Shown: positions 44,401 through 54,963 of the stretch, piece by piece | Layout: every line of letters begins with the position of its first letter | How positions within the stretch are numbered: position 1 is the stretch's first letter | Origin: an uncultured Prevotella sp. | GTDB lineage: Bacteria; Bacteroidota; Bacteroidia; Bacteroidales; Bacteroidaceae | Length of the DNA stretch: 64,000 bases | Direction of reading: 5' to 3' | NCBI GenBank assembly: GCA_900315775.1 | Contig: ONAJ01000003.1 | Coordinates: 1 to 64,000, forward strand | Notes under the pieces: model-generated | What the model saw: the letters and a program-made list of their open reading frames with translations, nothing else | What the model was told of the DNA's origin: nothing | Databases searched by the model: none | Program-made: the position numbers and the translations under genes

Positions 44401-45824
44401 CATGCCAGCGGGTGCAACTGAATAGCCTTACCCTCGATGAGTTTTGGCTGGAAAGCCTGAATACCCAGACGGTGCAGTGTAGGAGCACGGTTCAAGAGTA
44501 CCGGATGACCCTTCATAACGTTCTCCAGGATATCCCAGATGATTGGCTCACGACGGTCAACAATCTTCTTTGCCGACTTGACAGTCTTTACGATACCGCG
44601 CTCTATGAGCTTACGTATAACGAACGGTTTGTAAAGCTCGGCAGCCATAAGTTTTGGCAGACCGCACTCACCCATCTTCAGTTCTGGACCTACGACGATT
44701 ACAGAACGTGCAGAGTAGTCAACACGCTTACCGAGGAGGTTCTGACGGAAACGTCCTTGCTTACCTTTCAGAGAGTCTGACAGAGACTTCAAAGGACGGT
44801 TTGACTCACTCTTTACAGCACTTGCCTTACGTGAGTTGTCGAACAATGAATCGACAGCCTCCTGCAACATACGCTTCTCGTTACGAAGAATAACCTCAGG
44901 AGCCTTAATCTCCACGAGTCTCTTCAGACGGTTGTTACGTATGATTACACGACGGTAGAGGTCGTTGAGGTCTGATGTCGCGAAACGACCACCATCCAGT
45001 GGTACGAGAGGACGCAACTCTGGAGGAGTAACGGGAACGACCTTGAGAATCATCCACTCAGGACGGTTTATTTCCTTGCTTGCGCGGAATGACTCTACTA
45101 CCTGCAGACGCTTCAGCGCCTCAGTCTTACGCTGCTGTGAAGAGTCGCTGTTAGCGCGGTCACGCAGCTCGTAGCTTAGTGCATCGAGGTCGATGTCAAC
45201 CAGCAGGTCGTAGATAGCTTCAGCACCCATCTTGGCAACGAACTTCTTCGGGTCGTTATCCTCGAGGAGCTCATTGTCCTTTGGCAGGTTGTCAACTATC
45301 TCTATATACTCATCCTCTGAAAGGAGGTCATACTTGTGTGAACCGTTTACCTCAACGCCTTCAGCGTCCTTCTTGCCGGCCATAACACCAGGATTAACAA
45401 CGATGTAGCGCTCGTAGTAGATTACTGCATCGAGTTTCTTGGTTGGAAGACCCAGAAGGTAACCAATCTTGTTAGGCAGTGAGCGGAAGTACCAGATGTG
45501 AGCTACGGGCACAACGAGGTTGATGTGACCTGTGCGCTCACGACGTACCTTCTTCTCAGTAACCTCTACACCGCATCGGTCGCAGAAGATGCCCTTATAG
45601 CGTATGCGCTTGTACTTGCCGCAGGCACACTCATAGTCCTTTGTAGGACCGAAGATGCGCTCGCAGAACAGACCGTCGCGCTCTGGCTTATAGGTACGGT
45701 AGTTAATGGTCTCTGGTTTGGTAACCTCACCACGACTTTCCTTAAGTATCTCCTCTGGTGATGCTAAGCCTATCGTGATCTTGGTAAAGTTACTCTTTAT
45801 CTTTGATTCTTTCTTGAAAGCCAT
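41490..45824 (-). CDS. rpoC: RNA polymerase subunit beta'
   Basis: This is the catalytic large subunit of RNA polymerase. The zinc-binding N-terminus has [20 protein letters not shown]. The active-site magnesium loop is [16 protein letters not shown], preceded by [19 protein letters not shown] second zinc site includes [17 protein letters not shown], and the trigger-loop region [16 protein letters not shown] is intact. Length is 1444 residues, normal for Bacteroidetes. It follows rpoB after 41 nt; that gap consists of AATTATCAAT-type microrepeats. Confidence 0.99.
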   Translation of the reverse strand: MAFKKESKIKSNFTKITIGLASPEEILKESRGEVTKPETINYRTYKPERDGLFCERIFGPTKDYECACGKYKRIRYKGIFCDRCGVEVTEKKVRRERTGHINLVVPVAHIWYFRSLPNKIGYLLGLPTKKLDAVIYYERYIVVNPGVMAGKKDAEGVEVNGSHKYDLLSEDEYIEIVDNLPKDNELLEDNDPKKFVAKMGAEAIYDLLVDIDLDALSYELRDRANSDSSQQRKTEALKRLQVVESFRASKEINRPEWMILKVVPVTPPELRPLVPLDGGRFATSDLNDLYRRVIIRNNRLKRLVEIKAPEVILRNEKRMLQEAVDSLFDNSRKASAVKSESNRPLKSLSDSLKGKQGRFRQNLLGKRVDYSARSVIVVGPELKMGECGLPKLMAAELYKPFVIRKLIERGIVKTVKSAKKIVDRREPIIWDILENVMKGHPVLLNRAPTLHRLGIQAFQPKLIEGKAIQLHPLACTAFNADFDGDQMAVHLPLSNEAILEAQILMLQSHNILNPANGAPITVPSQDMVLGLYYITKIRPGAKGEGLTFYGPEEAIIAHNEGKCDLHAQVKVVVKDLDENGKLVDKMVETSVGRVIVNGIIPEEVGFINTVISKKSLRDIIANVIKQVGFARACEFLDGIKNLGYRMAYLAGLSFNLDDIIIPKEKEELVEKGNQEIQAITDNYNMGFITDKERYNQVIDAWTHVNNRLGDVLMKEMTEADQGFNAVYMMLDSGARGSKDQIRQLAGMRGLMAKPQKTGAEGNQIIENPILSNFKEGMSVLEYFISTHGARKGLADTAMKTADAGYLTRRLVDVSHDVIINEEDCGTLRGLVCTALKNGDETIASLYERILGRVSVHDIIHPTTGELIVAAGEEITEPIARIIEDSPIESVEIRSVLTCESKKGVCMKCYGRNLATQRMVQKGEAVGVIAAQAIGEPGTQLTLRTFHAGGVAGNASANASIVAKHDSIIEFDELRTVPFVEENETGEVNCEMVVSRLSEVRFIDANTKIVLSTVNVPYGSSLYFKHGEKVKKGDVIARWDPFNAVIVTEYAGTLKFRDVVEGITYKAETDETTGLTEKIITESKDKSKVPTCDIVDANGEVVGTYIFPVGGHVVVEDGQEVKTGTTLVKIPRAVGKAGDITGGLPRVTELFEARNPSNPAVVSEIDGEVTMGKVKRGNREIIVTSKTGDQRKYLVSLSKQILVQEHDAVRAGTPLSDGVITPNDILAIKGPTAVQEYIVNEVQDVYRLQGVKINDKHFEIIVRQMMRKVQIVEPGDTTFLEQDIVDKLDFFEENDRIWGKKVVTNPGDSETLQAGQIISVRKLRDENSSLKRRDLRTVQVRDAVPATSTQILQGITRAALQTKSFISAASFQETTKVLNEAAIKGKVDNLEGMKENVICGHLIPAGTGQREFEKLIVGSKEEYERIMANKKNVLDFSTQESLVEE

Positions 45825-45865
45825 ATTTCAAATTATCAATATTCAATTATCAATTTCCTATTCTC

Positions 45866-48800
45866 TTAGTCAAGTGTAACACTCAGTCCGAGACCACGAA
45901 GCTCGTGCAGCAGCACGTTGAGTGACTCTGGGATACCAGGAGTTGGCATTGGATCACCCTTGACAATAGCTTCGTAAGCCTTTGAACGACCTACCACATC
46001 GTCTGACTTGATGGTAAGTATCTCCTGAAGAACGTGGCTTGCACCGAATGCTTCAAGAGCCCAAACCTCCATCTCACCAAAACGCTGACCACCAAACTGT
46101 GCCTTACCACCAAGAGGCTGCTGAGTGATGAGAGAGTACGGACCAATAGAACGAGCATGCATCTTATCCTCAACCATGTGACCGAGTTTGAGGAAGTAGG
46201 TGATACCTACCGTTGCTGGCTGGTCGAACATTTCACCAGTCTCACCGTCATAGAGGTGTGTCGAGCAGAGACGAGGCAGACCCGCCTTGTCGGTCCACTC
46301 CTGGAGGTCTTCCAGTTTAGCACCATCAAAGATTGGTGTAGAGAACTTAACACCAAGGCGCTTACCTGCAGCACCGAGGATAGCTTCAAAGATCTGACCA
46401 AGGTTCATACGAGAAGGCACACCCAGCGGGTTAAGTACCAAATCTACAGGACGACCATCCTCGAGGAATGGCATATCCTCCTGACGTACCACCTTAGAAA
46501 CGATACCCTTGTTACCGTGACGACCTGCAAGCTTATCACCTACGCCGATCTTACGTTTCTTAGCAACGTAAACCTTCGCCATCTGGAGAACACCGTTTGG
46601 CAGTTCGTCACCGATAGAGATAGCGAACTTACGACGTTTGTTCTCTGCATCAAGAAGCTTGTATTTCTTGATGAAGTTCATGATAAGCTTCTGGATGAGC
46701 TCGTTAGTGTGCTCATCCTTTGTCCAGTTGTTGCTCTGGATGCCGTCATATTCAAGGTTCTTAAGTGCAGAGATAGTGAACTTGCTACCCTTAGCAATAA
46801 TCTCTGCTCCTGTATAGTCTTTCACTCCCTCAGAGGTCTTGCCACGAGTGAGTTTCATAAGCTTGTCAACGAGGATATCCTTCAGGTCGTTTGTCTTTGC
46901 CTCGTACTCCTCGTCAATCTTTGCAAGAATAATCTTATCCTGTTTCTTTGACTCACGAGTCTTAACAGCACGAGAGAAGAGTTTCTTGTCGATGATAACA
47001 CCAGTAAGTGATGGGTTAGCCTTCAGTGAGCTGTCCTTAACATCACCAGCCTTGTCGCCGAAGATAGCACGGAGCAACTTCTCTTCTGGTGAAGGATCGC
47101 TCTCGCCCTTAGGTGAAATCTTACCGATAAGGATATCGCCTGGCTCCACACGAGCACCGACGCGGATGATACCGTTATCGTCGAGGTCTTTTGTAGCCTC
47201 TTCGCTAACGTTAGGAATATCAGCTGTAAACTCCTCCATACCACGTTTTGTCTCACGAACATCGAGAGAGTACTCATCAACGTGTACTGAAGTAAGTACG
47301 TCGTCGCGAACTACACGTTCGTTAAGAACGATAGCATCCTCATAGTTGTAACCCTTCCAAGGCATGTATGCCACGAGGAGGTTACGACCCAGAGCGAGCT
47401 CACCGTTTTCTGTAGCGTAGCCCTCGGTGAGGATGTCGCCAGCCTTTACGCGCTGTCCCTTCTCGCAGATAGGACGGAGGTCAACAACCATATTCTGGTT
47501 TGTACGACGGAACTTAGGAATGCGGTACTCCTTAAGTGCCGGTTCGAAGCTTACAAACTCCTCGTCCTCAGTACGATCGTAGAGGATACGTATTGTTGTA
47601 GCGTCAACATATTCTATAACACCGTCACCCTCGGCAGTAATCATAGTACGAGAATCCTCGCAAACCTGCTTCTCGATACCTGTTCCTACGATAGGAGCCT
47701 CGTTGTGAAGCAGAGGTACTGCCTGGCGCATCATGTTTGAGCCCATCAGCGCACGGTGAGCATCGTCGTGCTCAAGGAATGGGATGAGTCCTGCTGCGAT
47801 AGATGCTATCTGCTGTGGTGCAACGTCCATAAGATCTACCTGGTCTGGTGCCACAACGGGGAAGTCGGCATCCTGACGACACTTAACGTAGGTACGGATG
47901 AACGAACCGTCGTCCTTCAGAGGAGCATTACCCTGACCAATGATGTGGTCTTCTTCCTCTTCGGCTGTCAGATATACTACATCTTCATTATTCAGGTCAA
48001 CCACACCGTCCTTAACCTTACGGTATGGAGTCTCGATAAATCCGAGGTCGTTGATCTTCGCATATACACAGAGTGAAGAAATAAGACCGATGTTAGGACC
48101 TTCAGGACTCTCAATAGGACAGAGACGACCATAGTGAGTATAGTGAACGTCACGAACCTCGAAACCTGCACGCTCACGAGACAGACCGCCAGGACCCAGT
48201 GCTGACAGACGACGCTTGTGTGTCACCTCTGCCAGAGGGTTTGTCTGGTCCATAAACTGGCTCAGTGGGTTTGTTCCGAAGAACGAGTTGATGACGCTTG
48301 ATATTGTCTTTGCATTGATAAGGTCTGTTGGAGTGAAGATCTCATTATCGCGAACGTTCATACGCTCACGGATAGTGCGACTCATACGAGCCAGACCTAT
48401 AGAGAACTGGTTGCTCAGCTGCTCACCAACGGTACGTACACGACGGTTTGAGAGGTGGTCGATATCATCGACGGTAGCATTTGAGTTAACCAACTGAATG
48501 AGATACTTGATAATCTCAATAATGTCTTCCTTAGTCAGGATACGTACATCCATCTCTGTATCGAGACCAAGTTTCTTGTTGATACGGTAACGACCTACAT
48601 CGCCCAAGTCGTAACGCTTATCCGAGAAGAACAGGTTCTGAATAACCTCGCGTGCGCTGGCATCATCGGCAGGGTCTGCATTACGCAGCTGACGATAGAT
48701 GTAAAGGACGGCTTCTTTCTCCGAGTTACTCGGATCCTTTGCCAACGTGTTGAAGATTATAGAGTACTTGCTTGCTGCTTCTGCATCCTTGTGAACAAGA

Positions 48801-49678
48801 ATTGTTGATGTGCCGCTGTCGATGATGTCAGCAACGTTGTCGGCAGTAATCTCTGTCTCGCGCTCCATGATTACCTCATTACGCTCGATAGAAACAACCT
48901 CACCGGTATCCTCATCAACGAAGTCTTCGTTCCAACTCTTCAGAACACGTGCTGCAAGACGCTTGCCGACAAGCTCCTTCATGCTCTTCTTTGTTACCTT
49001 AACCTCCTCGGCAAGGTCGAATATCTGCAGAATGTCCTTATCAGCCTCGAATCCGATGGCACGCAACAGTGTTGTTACAGGAAGCTTCTTCTTTCTGTCG
49101 ATGTAAGCATACATCACATTGTTGATATCAGTAGCAAACTCAATCCACGAACCTTTGAAAGGAATGATACGTGCAGAGTACAGAACAGTACCGTTAGCAT
49201 GAACACCCTGACCAAAGAACACGCCAGGAGAACGGTGCAACTGAGAAACTACGACACGCTCAGCACCATTAATAATAAAGGTACCGTTGTCTGTCATATA
49301 AGGGATAGTTCCCAGGAATACGTCCTGTATCACTGTACCGAAGTCCTCATGATCTGGGTCAGTACAGTACAGTTTCATCTTTGCTTTCAAAGGAACACTG
49401 TATGTTAAACCACGCTCTAAGCACTCGTCGATGGTGTAACGAGGAGGATCAATATAATAATCCAGGAACTCTAACACGAAGTTATTACGAGTGTCAGTAA
49501 TAGGGAAGTTCTCAGCGAACACCTTGTAGAGACCGTCATTCTTACGATCTTCGGGCGGAGTGTCCAACTGAAGGAAGTCTCTGAAAGACTTTAATTGCAC
49601 ATCGAGAAAATCCGGATATGGCATCGGATTCTTCACGCTGGCAAAATTTACTCTGTTATCAACAATTTTTGAAGCCAT
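45866..49678 (-). CDS. rpoB: RNA polymerase subunit beta
   Basis: This is the second large subunit of RNA polymerase. Characteristic segments are present: the rifampicin-pocket region [20 protein letters not shown], then [40 protein letters not shown], the [12 protein letters not shown] segment, the [20 protein letters not shown] loop, and the C-terminal [20 protein letters not shown]. Within the pocket region no residue stands out as unusual by eye. Length is 1270 residues. It is preceded by an attenuator-like terminator (49699-49736) that separates it from rplL. Confidence 0.99.
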   Translation of the reverse strand: MASKIVDNRVNFASVKNPMPYPDFLDVQLKSFRDFLQLDTPPEDRKNDGLYKVFAENFPITDTRNNFVLEFLDYYIDPPRYTIDECLERGLTYSVPLKAKMKLYCTDPDHEDFGTVIQDVFLGTIPYMTDNGTFIINGAERVVVSQLHRSPGVFFGQGVHANGTVLYSARIIPFKGSWIEFATDINNVMYAYIDRKKKLPVTTLLRAIGFEADKDILQIFDLAEEVKVTKKSMKELVGKRLAARVLKSWNEDFVDEDTGEVVSIERNEVIMERETEITADNVADIIDSGTSTILVHKDAEAASKYSIIFNTLAKDPSNSEKEAVLYIYRQLRNADPADDASAREVIQNLFFSDKRYDLGDVGRYRINKKLGLDTEMDVRILTKEDIIEIIKYLIQLVNSNATVDDIDHLSNRRVRTVGEQLSNQFSIGLARMSRTIRERMNVRDNEIFTPTDLINAKTISSVINSFFGTNPLSQFMDQTNPLAEVTHKRRLSALGPGGLSRERAGFEVRDVHYTHYGRLCPIESPEGPNIGLISSLCVYAKINDLGFIETPYRKVKDGVVDLNNEDVVYLTAEEEEDHIIGQGNAPLKDDGSFIRTYVKCRQDADFPVVAPDQVDLMDVAPQQIASIAAGLIPFLEHDDAHRALMGSNMMRQAVPLLHNEAPIVGTGIEKQVCEDSRTMITAEGDGVIEYVDATTIRILYDRTEDEEFVSFEPALKEYRIPKFRRTNQNMVVDLRPICEKGQRVKAGDILTEGYATENGELALGRNLLVAYMPWKGYNYEDAIVLNERVVRDDVLTSVHVDEYSLDVRETKRGMEEFTADIPNVSEEATKDLDDNGIIRVGARVEPGDILIGKISPKGESDPSPEEKLLRAIFGDKAGDVKDSSLKANPSLTGVIIDKKLFSRAVKTRESKKQDKIILAKIDEEYEAKTNDLKDILVDKLMKLTRGKTSEGVKDYTGAEIIAKGSKFTISALKNLEYDGIQSNNWTKDEHTNELIQKLIMNFIKKYKLLDAENKRRKFAISIGDELPNGVLQMAKVYVAKKRKIGVGDKLAGRHGNKGIVSKVVRQEDMPFLEDGRPVDLVLNPLGVPSRMNLGQIFEAILGAAGKRLGVKFSTPIFDGAKLEDLQEWTDKAGLPRLCSTHLYDGETGEMFDQPATVGITYFLKLGHMVEDKMHARSIGPYSLITQQPLGGKAQFGGQRFGEMEVWALEAFGASHVLQEILTIKSDDVVGRSKAYEAIVKGDPMPTPGIPESLNVLLHELRGLGLSVTLD

Positions 49679-49698
49679 AAATAATGTATAAAAGACAC

Positions 49699-49736
49699 AA
49701 AAAGGCTAGGACTCCCCTACTTGGGAAATCCTAACC
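49699..49736 (-). terminator. Attenuator-like terminator between rplL and rpoB
   Basis: On the minus strand GGTTAGGATTTCCC pairs with GGGGAGTCCTAGCC (G-T wobbles only) around a 5-nt loop, followed by TTTTT. It lies in the 82-nt gap ahead of rpoB, the place where E. coli has its partial terminator lowering rpoBC relative to ribosomal proteins. Confidence 0.85.
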
Positions 49737-49760
49737 CGAATTATTCTGTAATTACTTAGA

Positions 49761-50141
49761 TTACTTGAGTTCTACCTTAGCACCAGCCTCTTCGATAGCC
49801 TTCTTAAGGTTCTCAGCCTCTTCCTTAGCGAGACCTTCCTTAACTGTTGCAGGAGCACCGTCAACGAGATCCTTAGCCTCTTTCAGACCAAGACCACAAG
49901 CCTCCTTAACAGCCTTAACTACCTGGAGCTTATTAGCGCCAACCTCAGCGAGGACTACGTCGAAAGAAGACTTCTCCTCAGCTGCCTCAGCAGCACCTGC
50001 TGCTGCAGGACCAGCAGCTACAGCAACAGCTGCAGCAGCGGGCTCGATTCCATACTCGTCCTTCAGGACTGTTGCCAACTCATTAACTTCTTTTACTGTA
50101 AGGTTTACCAACTCTTCAGCAATAGCTTTGATATCTGCCAT
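49761..50141 (-). CDS. rplL: Ribosomal protein bL12 (L7/L12)
   Basis: This stalk protein recruits translational GTPases. The N-terminal dimerisation domain ([20 protein letters not shown]), the Ala-rich hinge ([20 protein letters not shown], about 36-56), and the C-terminal GTPase-binding domain with [20 protein letters not shown], then [12 protein letters not shown], are all clear. Length is 126 residues. It is part of the rplK-rplA-rplJ-rplL-rpoB-rpoC run. Confidence 0.98.
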   Translation of the reverse strand: MADIKAIAEELVNLTVKEVNELATVLKDEYGIEPAAAAVAVAAGPAAAGAAEAAEEKSSFDVVLAEVGANKLQVVKAVKEACGLGLKEAKDLVDGAPATVKEGLAKEEAENLKKAIEEAGAKVELK

Positions 50142-50189
50142 TTTATTTAAGATTTTAATTGTTTTTTAATGTTTATAATTCTCTTTCGC

Positions 50190-50705
50190 TTATTTGTTAC
50201 GCTCAGCGATAGCGTCAAGCAGCCCGTGAACCTTGCCTCCGGCGTTGAGACCAGAAACAACATTCTTGATAGGCGACTGGAGCAGAGCAACGATCTCGGC
50301 GATAACCTCGTTCTTGCTCTTGATAGAAGAAAGCTCTTCCAGTTTGTCAGCACCGACATAGATGCCTTCCTCTGCGTAAGCCGCCTTAAGAGCTGGCATG
50401 CCTTCCTTCTTGTATTCCTTAAGCAACTTTGCAGGTGCGTTCGCAACGTTAGCGAACATGATTGCTGTGTTGCCCTTCAGTACGTCATATAAGGGTTCGA
50501 AATCAACGTCAGAGTTCTCAAGTGCTTTCTGAAGAAGAGTATTCTTTACAACGAGCAACTTAATGTCGTTCTTGAAGCACTTGCGACGGAGGTCGCTTGT
50601 CTGCCCAGCATTCAGTCCGGCAAGTTCTACCAGATAGAAGTGAGCATATTCCTGCAACTTCTGACCAAGTTCCGCAATTATAGTATCTTTTACTTCCTTT
50701 TTCAT
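50190..50705 (-). CDS. rplJ: Ribosomal protein uL10
   Basis: This is the base of the ribosomal stalk, which anchors bL12 dimers and often represses its own mRNA. The 171-residue protein starts MKKEVKDTIIAELGQKLQEY and contains AGLNAGQTSDLRRKC and VKNTLLQKALE, typical of uL10. The 20-nt gap from rplA leaves little room for the usual leader structure, so autoregulation may act elsewhere. Confidence 0.97.
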   Translation of the reverse strand: MKKEVKDTIIAELGQKLQEYAHFYLVELAGLNAGQTSDLRRKCFKNDIKLLVVKNTLLQKALENSDVDFEPLYDVLKGNTAIMFANVANAPAKLLKEYKKEGMPALKAAYAEEGIYVGADKLEELSSIKSKNEVIAEIVALLQSPIKNVVSGLNAGGKVHGLLDAIAERNK

Positions 50706-50725
50706 TTTACTAAGATTTAATAGAG

Positions 50726-51418
50726 TTATTCAACTGATTTTGGATCAACTTTGATACCCTTACTCATAGTGCTGGAAAGATAGATACTCTTAATATATGT
50801 ACCCTTAGCGGCAGCAGGCTTCAGCTTGATAACTGTAGCAATGAACTCCTTAGCGTTTCCGAAGATCTGCTCTGAAGTCATAGCAATCTTACCGATTGAT
50901 GTGTGGATAATACCAGCCTTGTCAACCTTGAAGTCAATCTTACCCTGCTTAACTTCCTTAACTGCCTTAGCAACGTCCATAGTAACTGTACCACTCTTTG
51001 GGTTAGGCATAAGACCACGAGGACCGAGAACACGACCCAAAGGACCTAACTTACCCATACAAGAGGGCATGGTGATGATGACATCAATGTCAGTCCAACC
51101 ACCCTTTATCTTCTCGATGTACTCATCGAGACCAACGTAGTCAGCACCTGCCTCTTTAGCAGCTGCTTCCTGATCTGGTGTACAGAGAGCGAGAACTCGT
51201 GTAACCTTACCAGTACCGTTCGGCAGTGATACGACACCACGAACCATCTGGTTGGCCTTACGAGGATCAACGCCTAAGCGTACGTCAATATCAACAGACG
51301 CGTCGAACTTGGTAGTAGTAATTTCCTTTACCAGTTCGGCTGCCTCCTGCAAAGTGTATGCCTTCCCTGTTTCAACCTTATCAGCTACTGATTTTTGATT
51401 TTTTGTCAACTTACTCAT
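50726..51418 (-). CDS. rplA: Ribosomal protein uL1
   Basis: This is the L1-stalk protein, involved in release of deacylated tRNA and often a translational repressor of its operon. The 230-residue protein has [36 protein letters not shown] and [16 protein letters not shown], all strongly conserved. It follows rplK after 17 nt. Confidence 0.98.
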   Translation of the reverse strand: MSKLTKNQKSVADKVETGKAYTLQEAAELVKEITTTKFDASVDIDVRLGVDPRKANQMVRGVVSLPNGTGKVTRVLALCTPDQEAAAKEAGADYVGLDEYIEKIKGGWTDIDVIITMPSCMGKLGPLGRVLGPRGLMPNPKSGTVTMDVAKAVKEVKQGKIDFKVDKAGIIHTSIGKIAMTSEQIFGNAKEFIATVIKLKPAAAKGTYIKSIYLSSTMSKGIKVDPKSVE

Positions 51419-51435
51419 TTTAACTGAAGATTTTA

Positions 51436-51876
51436 TTATTTACCAGGGAAGTCCCCTTTAACAGTGATACCCATACTTCTTGCTGTACCGGCAATGAGCT
51501 TCATAGCAGACTCTACTGTGAAACAGTTCAAGTCCTTCATCTTGTCCTCAGCGATGGCCTTAACCTGATCCCAAGTAACAGATGCTACCTTCTTACGGTT
51601 AGGCTCAGAGCTACCGCCCTTAACCTTAGCCGCCTCCATCAGCTGAACAGCTGCAGGAGAGGTCTTAATCTCAAAGCTGAATGACTTGTCGGTATAGTAG
51701 GTGATAACAACTGGCAATACCTTACCAGCCTTATCCTGGGTTCTGGCGTTGAACTCTTTGCAGAATCCCATGATGTTAATACCCTTAGATCCCAGTGCAG
51801 GACCTACTGGAGGAGAGGGATTCGCTGCGCCACCTTTAATCTGTAATTTGATTAATCCAGCAACTTCTTTAGCCAT
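51436..51876 (-). CDS. rplK: Ribosomal protein uL11
   Basis: This 23S GTPase-centre protein starts [20 protein letters not shown], followed by [19 protein letters not shown] and, near the C-terminus, [15 protein letters not shown]. Length is 146 residues. It lies 57 nt after nusG, in the order nusG-rplK-rplA usual in bacteria. Confidence 0.98.
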   Translation of the reverse strand: MAKEVAGLIKLQIKGGAANPSPPVGPALGSKGINIMGFCKEFNARTQDKAGKVLPVVITYYTDKSFSFEIKTSPAAVQLMEAAKVKGGSSEPNRKKVASVTWDQVKAIAEDKMKDLNCFTVESAMKLIAGTARSMGITVKGDFPGK

Positions 51877-51933
51877 TTCTTTGTTTATTAAAATTGATAA
51901 TATAAAAGAATATGCACACCCGTAACAATGTGG

Positions 51934-52473
51934 CTATTCTTTTTCAACCTGCATAAAACCTAACTCCAGAGGAGTTTTCCTTCCGAAGATCTTAACCATA
52001 ACCTTCAGTTTACGCTTCTCGGTGTTAACCTCTTCGATTATACCGCTGAAGCCGCTGAAAGGACCATCAGTTACCTTCACAGTCTCGTCAACCATATACG
52101 GGATGTTAACCTCATCCTGTATCTCAGTCTCTTCAACTGTTCCGAGTATCCTGTTGATATCAGATTGTTTTACGGGAGTAGGATTATCCAGACCACCGAG
52201 GAAACCTAAAACATTAGGAATAAAGCGTAGCGTGTGAGCTACGTCACCCACCAACTCCGCCTCAACAAGCACATATCCTGGGAGACTTATCTTCTCCTTG
52301 ATAACGCGCTTGCCGTTGCGCATTGACGCATGCTTCTCCATAGGTATAAGAACCTGAGACACATGCGAAGAGAGCAACGCATTATGCTTCATTTCAGCTT
52401 CAAGATACTCTTTTACTTTAGCCTCTTTTCCGCTGACAGCACGTAGCACATACCATTTCATTGTTCCTGCCAT
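51934..52473 (-). CDS. nusG: Transcription elongation/termination factor NusG
   Basis: It binds RNA polymerase and links it to the ribosome or Rho. The start giving MAGTMKWYVLRAVSGKEAKV is chosen; the inner ATG (MKWYVL) is equally plausible, and a longer frame would overlap secE. The N-terminal NGN domain (about 5-110, with LPGYVLVEAELVGDVAHTLR, then FIPNVLGFLG) is followed by a KOW domain (about 125-180, VKVTDGPFSGFSGIIEEVN). The length of about 180 residues is normal. Confidence 0.96.
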   Translation of the reverse strand: MAGTMKWYVLRAVSGKEAKVKEYLEAEMKHNALLSSHVSQVLIPMEKHASMRNGKRVIKEKISLPGYVLVEAELVGDVAHTLRFIPNVLGFLGGLDNPTPVKQSDINRILGTVEETEIQDEVNIPYMVDETVKVTDGPFSGFSGIIEEVNTEKRKLKVMVKIFGRKTPLELGFMQVEKE

Positions 52474-52484
52474 TTCCTTAGTAA

Positions 52485-52676
52485 TCAGCTTGGATAAACA
52501 CCACTCATAATCCACTTAAACGCACTGTCCATTGCGAATACAACCAATGCAATGATAAGGGAAGCAGATAATACTACCACTGCACTGTGTGACAATTCGG
52601 CTCTTGTAGGCCAAGTGGTTTTATGCGCAAGTTCGCTATAACAAGCTTTGCAATAATTGATAAATTTCTTAACCAT
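52485..52676 (-). CDS. secE: Preprotein translocase subunit SecE
   Basis: This is the small essential subunit of the SecYEG channel. The 63-residue protein has the conserved amphipathic stretch ELAHKTTWPTRAELSHSAVV, followed by a single transmembrane helix (about 35-55). It lies 11 nt before nusG and 16 nt after the tRNA-Trp gene. Confidence 0.95.
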   Translation of the reverse strand: MVKKFINYCKACYSELAHKTTWPTRAELSHSAVVVLSASLIIALVVFAMDSAFKWIMSGVYPS

Positions 52677-52692
52677 ATTATTTCACTCTTAG

Positions 52693-52765
52693 CACGGGAA
52701 GGAGGACTCGAACCCACGACCCTCGGTTTTGGAGACCGATGCTCTACCAACTGAGCTATTCCCGT
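52693..52765 (-). tRNA. trnW: tRNA-Trp (CCA)
   Basis: A 73-nt cloverleaf: acceptor ACGGGAA/TTCCCGT, D-arm GCTCAGTTGGTAGAGC, anticodon stem CGGTC/GACCG-like with loop CTCCAAAA and anticodon CCA, and T-arm GGGTTCGAGTCC. The 3' CCA is not encoded. It lies between tuf and secE. Confidence 0.95.
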
Positions 52766-52769
52766 AAGT

Positions 52770-52794
52770 AAGCCCCCGCCCAACGCGGGGGCTT
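52770..52794. terminator. Perfect 10-bp GC-rich hairpin between tuf and tRNA-Trp
   Basis: AAGCCCCCGC (52770-52779) and GCGGGGGCTT (52785-52794) with a 5-nt loop. The T-run is on the plus-strand side, so on the minus-strand transcript it is more likely a processing signal or weak terminator than a full stop. Confidence 0.6.
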
Positions 52795-52803
52795 TAGTTT
52801 TAT

Positions 52804-52851
52804 TCTAGGGGTTCTAGGATTTCCTAGGCGGTCCTAGGGTTTCCTAGGATT
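52804..52851. repeat. 10-bp CTAGG array in the tuf 3' untranslated region
   Basis: CTAG occurs five times at spacings of 9-10 bp, starting directly after the tuf stop codon on the minus strand. Units read CTAGGAAACC, CTAGGACCGC and CTAGGAAATC. Confidence 0.85.
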
Positions 52852-54034
52852 AGTCCTCGAATACCTCTGTAATCTGACCAGAACCTACTGTACGACCACC
52901 CTCGCGGATAGCGAAACGCAGACCCTTGTTCAGTGCAACAGCGTAGATCAGCTCTACAGTGATCTCAACGTTGTCACCAGGCATTACCATCTCAACGCCA
53001 GCTGGCAGAGAGATCTCACCTGTACAGTCCATAGTACGGAGATAGAACTGAGGACGATACTTGTTACCGAATGGAGTGTGACGACCACCCTCTTCCTTCT
53101 TCAGAACGTAGATAGAAGCCTTGAACTTCTTGAAAGGCTTGATCTGTCCTGGGTGGCAGAGTACCATACCACGCTTGATCTCGTTCTTGTCGATACCACG
53201 GAGAAGCAGACCAACGTTATCACCAGCCTGACCCTCATCGAGGAGCTTGCGGAACATCTCAACGCCAGTAACAACTGACTTCTTGTCCTCACCAAGACCG
53301 AGGAGCTCAACCTCATCACCTACGTGGATAACACCAGTCTCGATACGACCAGTAGCAACAGTACCACGACCTGTGATTGAGAATACGTCCTCAACAGGCA
53401 TAAGGAATGGTTTGTCTGTAGCGCGTGGAGGCTCCTGAATCCACTCATCACAAGTGTTCATCAGCTCCATAACCTTCTCTTCCCACTTAGCAACACCGTT
53501 AAGTGCACCAAGAGCAGAACCGCGGATGATAGGAGTATCCTCTTCAAACTCATACTGAGCGAGGATTTCCTGAACCTCCATCTCAACGAGCTCGAGCATT
53601 TCCTCATCCTCAACCATATCACACTTGTTCAGGAATACAACCAGACGAGGAACGTTTACCTGACGAGCGAGCAGTACGTGCTCACGAGTCTGAGGCATAG
53701 GACCGTCAGTTGCAGCAACAACGAGGATAGCACCATCCATCTGAGCAGCACCAGTAACCATGTTCTTCACATAGTCGGCGTGTCCCGGACAGTCAACGTG
53801 AGCGTAGTGACGCTTAGCTGTCTCGTACTCTACGTGAGCTGTGTTAATAGTAATACCACGCTCCTTCTCCTCAGGAGCATTGTCAATCTGGTCGAAAGAC
53901 TTAACCTCAGAGAGACCCTGCTTTGCCAACACTGTGGTAATAGCAGCTGTCAGAGTAGTCTTACCGTGGTCAACGTGACCGATAGTACCAATGTTTACGT
54001 GCGGTTTGGTACGCACAAATTGTTCTTTAGCCAT
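52850..54034 (-). CDS. tuf: Elongation factor Tu
   Basis: This GTPase delivers aminoacyl-tRNA to the ribosome. G1 [10 protein letters not shown]3 [13 protein letters not shown]4 NKCDMV, and the domain II/III segments [15 protein letters not shown] and [13 protein letters not shown] are all intact. Length is 394 residues. It is preceded by four tRNA genes under a consensus promoter and followed by a CTAGG array and tRNA-Trp. It is the only tuf in the window. Confidence 0.99.
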   Translation of the reverse strand: MAKEQFVRTKPHVNIGTIGHVDHGKTTLTAAITTVLAKQGLSEVKSFDQIDNAPEEKERGITINTAHVEYETAKRHYAHVDCPGHADYVKNMVTGAAQMDGAILVVAATDGPMPQTREHVLLARQVNVPRLVVFLNKCDMVEDEEMLELVEMEVQEILAQYEFEEDTPIIRGSALGALNGVAKWEEKVMELMNTCDEWIQEPPRATDKPFLMPVEDVFSITGRGTVATGRIETGVIHVGDEVELLGLGEDKKSVVTGVEMFRKLLDEGQAGDNVGLLLRGIDKNEIKRGMVLCHPGQIKPFKKFKASIYVLKKEEGGRHTPFGNKYRPQFYLRTMDCTGEISLPAGVEMVMPGDNVEITVELIYAVALNKGLRFAIREGGRTVGSGQITEVFED

Positions 54035-54111
54035 AGCTTTTTTAACTTATTTATTAATAAATGAATAATCGTGTATTTTCTGCTTCACACAAATAATTCT
54101 CTCCTTTGTAG

Positions 54112-54183
<72 letters not shown>

Positions 54184-54190
54184 GAGTTAG

Positions 54191-54263
54191 AGCGGAAAAC
54201 GGGGCTCAAACCCGCGACCCCCAGCTTGGAAGGCTAGTGCTCTATCAACTGAGCTATTTCCGC
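54191..54263 (-). tRNA. trnG: tRNA-Gly (TCC)
   Basis: Acceptor GCGGAAA/TTTCCGC, D-arm GCTCAGTTGATAGAGC, anticodon loop CTTCCAA (TCC), and T-arm CGGGTTTGAGCCCCG. CCA is not encoded. Confidence 0.95.
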
Positions 54264-54313
54264 AATTTTACATTCCTCAGTGGTTAACCGATTCTGTAAA
54301 GTCTCAACTGAAG

Positions 54314-54396
54314 TGGGTGCTGATGGATTCGAACCACCGAAGTCGAAAGACAGCAGATTTACAGTCTGCCCCATTTGGCCACTCTGGAAAACACCC
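54314..54396 (-). tRNA. trnY: tRNA-Tyr (GTA)
   Basis: An 83-nt class II tRNA with a long variable arm: acceptor GGGTGTT/AGCACCC, anticodon stem GCAGA/TCTGC with loop CTGTAAA (GTA), and T-arm GGTTCGAATCC. Confidence 0.95.
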
Positions 54397-54451
54397 AACT
54401 TTTTCTCGTCCTTGAACATCCTCCGGGACTGTTACGGAATCCCTTCTGGTG

Positions 54452-54525
54452 AGCCTCTTGTCGGATTCGAACCAACGACCCCGAGATTACAAATCACGTG
54501 CTCTGGCCAACTGAGCTAAAGAGGC
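54452..54525 (-). tRNA. trnT: tRNA-Thr (TGT)
   Basis: Acceptor GCCTCTT/AAGAGGC, D-arm GCTCAGTTGGCCAGAGC, anticodon loop TTTGTAA (TGT), and T-arm TTGGTTCGAATCCGA. The anticodon stem has one T-T mismatch. First of the four tRNAs. Confidence 0.93.
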
Positions 54526-54579
54526 AAATCCTTACAGCCGTTTAAGGCTTTCCGTAAAGGATATGTTCTAAAACGGCTG

Positions 54580-54610
54580 CAAAGATACGACGATTTTTTT
54601 AATCAGCAAA
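54580..54610 (-). promoter_or_regulatory. Consensus promoter of the tRNA-tuf operon
   Basis: On the minus strand TTTG (54610-54607), a 19-nt spacer and TATCTTTG (54587-54580). The leader then has CAGCCGTTT and AAACGGCTG, which can form a 9-bp stem ahead of the first tRNA, probably for processing. Confidence 0.85.
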
Positions 54611-54627
54611 ATTTTTTCGTCTTTTTT

Positions 54628-54927
54628 TTATCTGTCACGCAGTTTTTCTTTGAATTTCGTTAGTTGAACCTTCATAGAATCCACACATTCGTCGATACTT
54701 TCCTCAAAAGTGTCGCATACTTTCTCCACGAAAAGTTTCTGTCCCGGCACCCCTACGGTAAGACTTGCTTCCTTGTTCATCGCCGTTGCTGGCTTAACAA
54801 CTTTCAGCTGTACGTCAACTTTCTGGATATCCTCGAAGGTCTTCTCCAACTTTGTTACTTTCTTCTCAATAAAAGTTCTCAACTGCTCTGTAGCGTCGAA
54901 ATGAATAGCCTGAATTTTAATCTCCAT
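54628..54927 (-). CDS. hpf: Ribosome hibernation-promoting factor (HPF/YfiA)
   Basis: The 99-residue protein has the short HPF/RaiA fold: MEIKIQAIHFDATEQLRTFI, then EKKVTKLEKTFEDIQKVDVQ. A basic C-terminal helix (KVQLTKFKEKLRD) follows. It binds the 30S A/P sites in resting cells. Lacking the long C-terminal domain, it is of the short type. It follows xerC after 36 nt and stands just ahead of the tRNA-tuf promoter. Confidence 0.9.
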   Translation of the reverse strand: MEIKIQAIHFDATEQLRTFIEKKVTKLEKTFEDIQKVDVQLKVVKPATAMNKEASLTVGVPGQKLFVEKVCDTFEESIDECVDSMKVQLTKFKEKLRDR

Positions 54928-54963
54928 AGTAACTTTTATTTAATGGTTAATAAATATGTTTCT

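Noticed and set aside
52574..52783. A 69-codon minus-strand frame across tRNA-Trp and secE
   Set aside because: It reads through the tRNA gene and overlaps secE in another frame.
54280..54519. A 79-codon plus-strand frame in the tRNA cluster
   Set aside because: It is the complement of tRNA-Tyr and tRNA-Thr; such frames commonly arise across tRNA genes.
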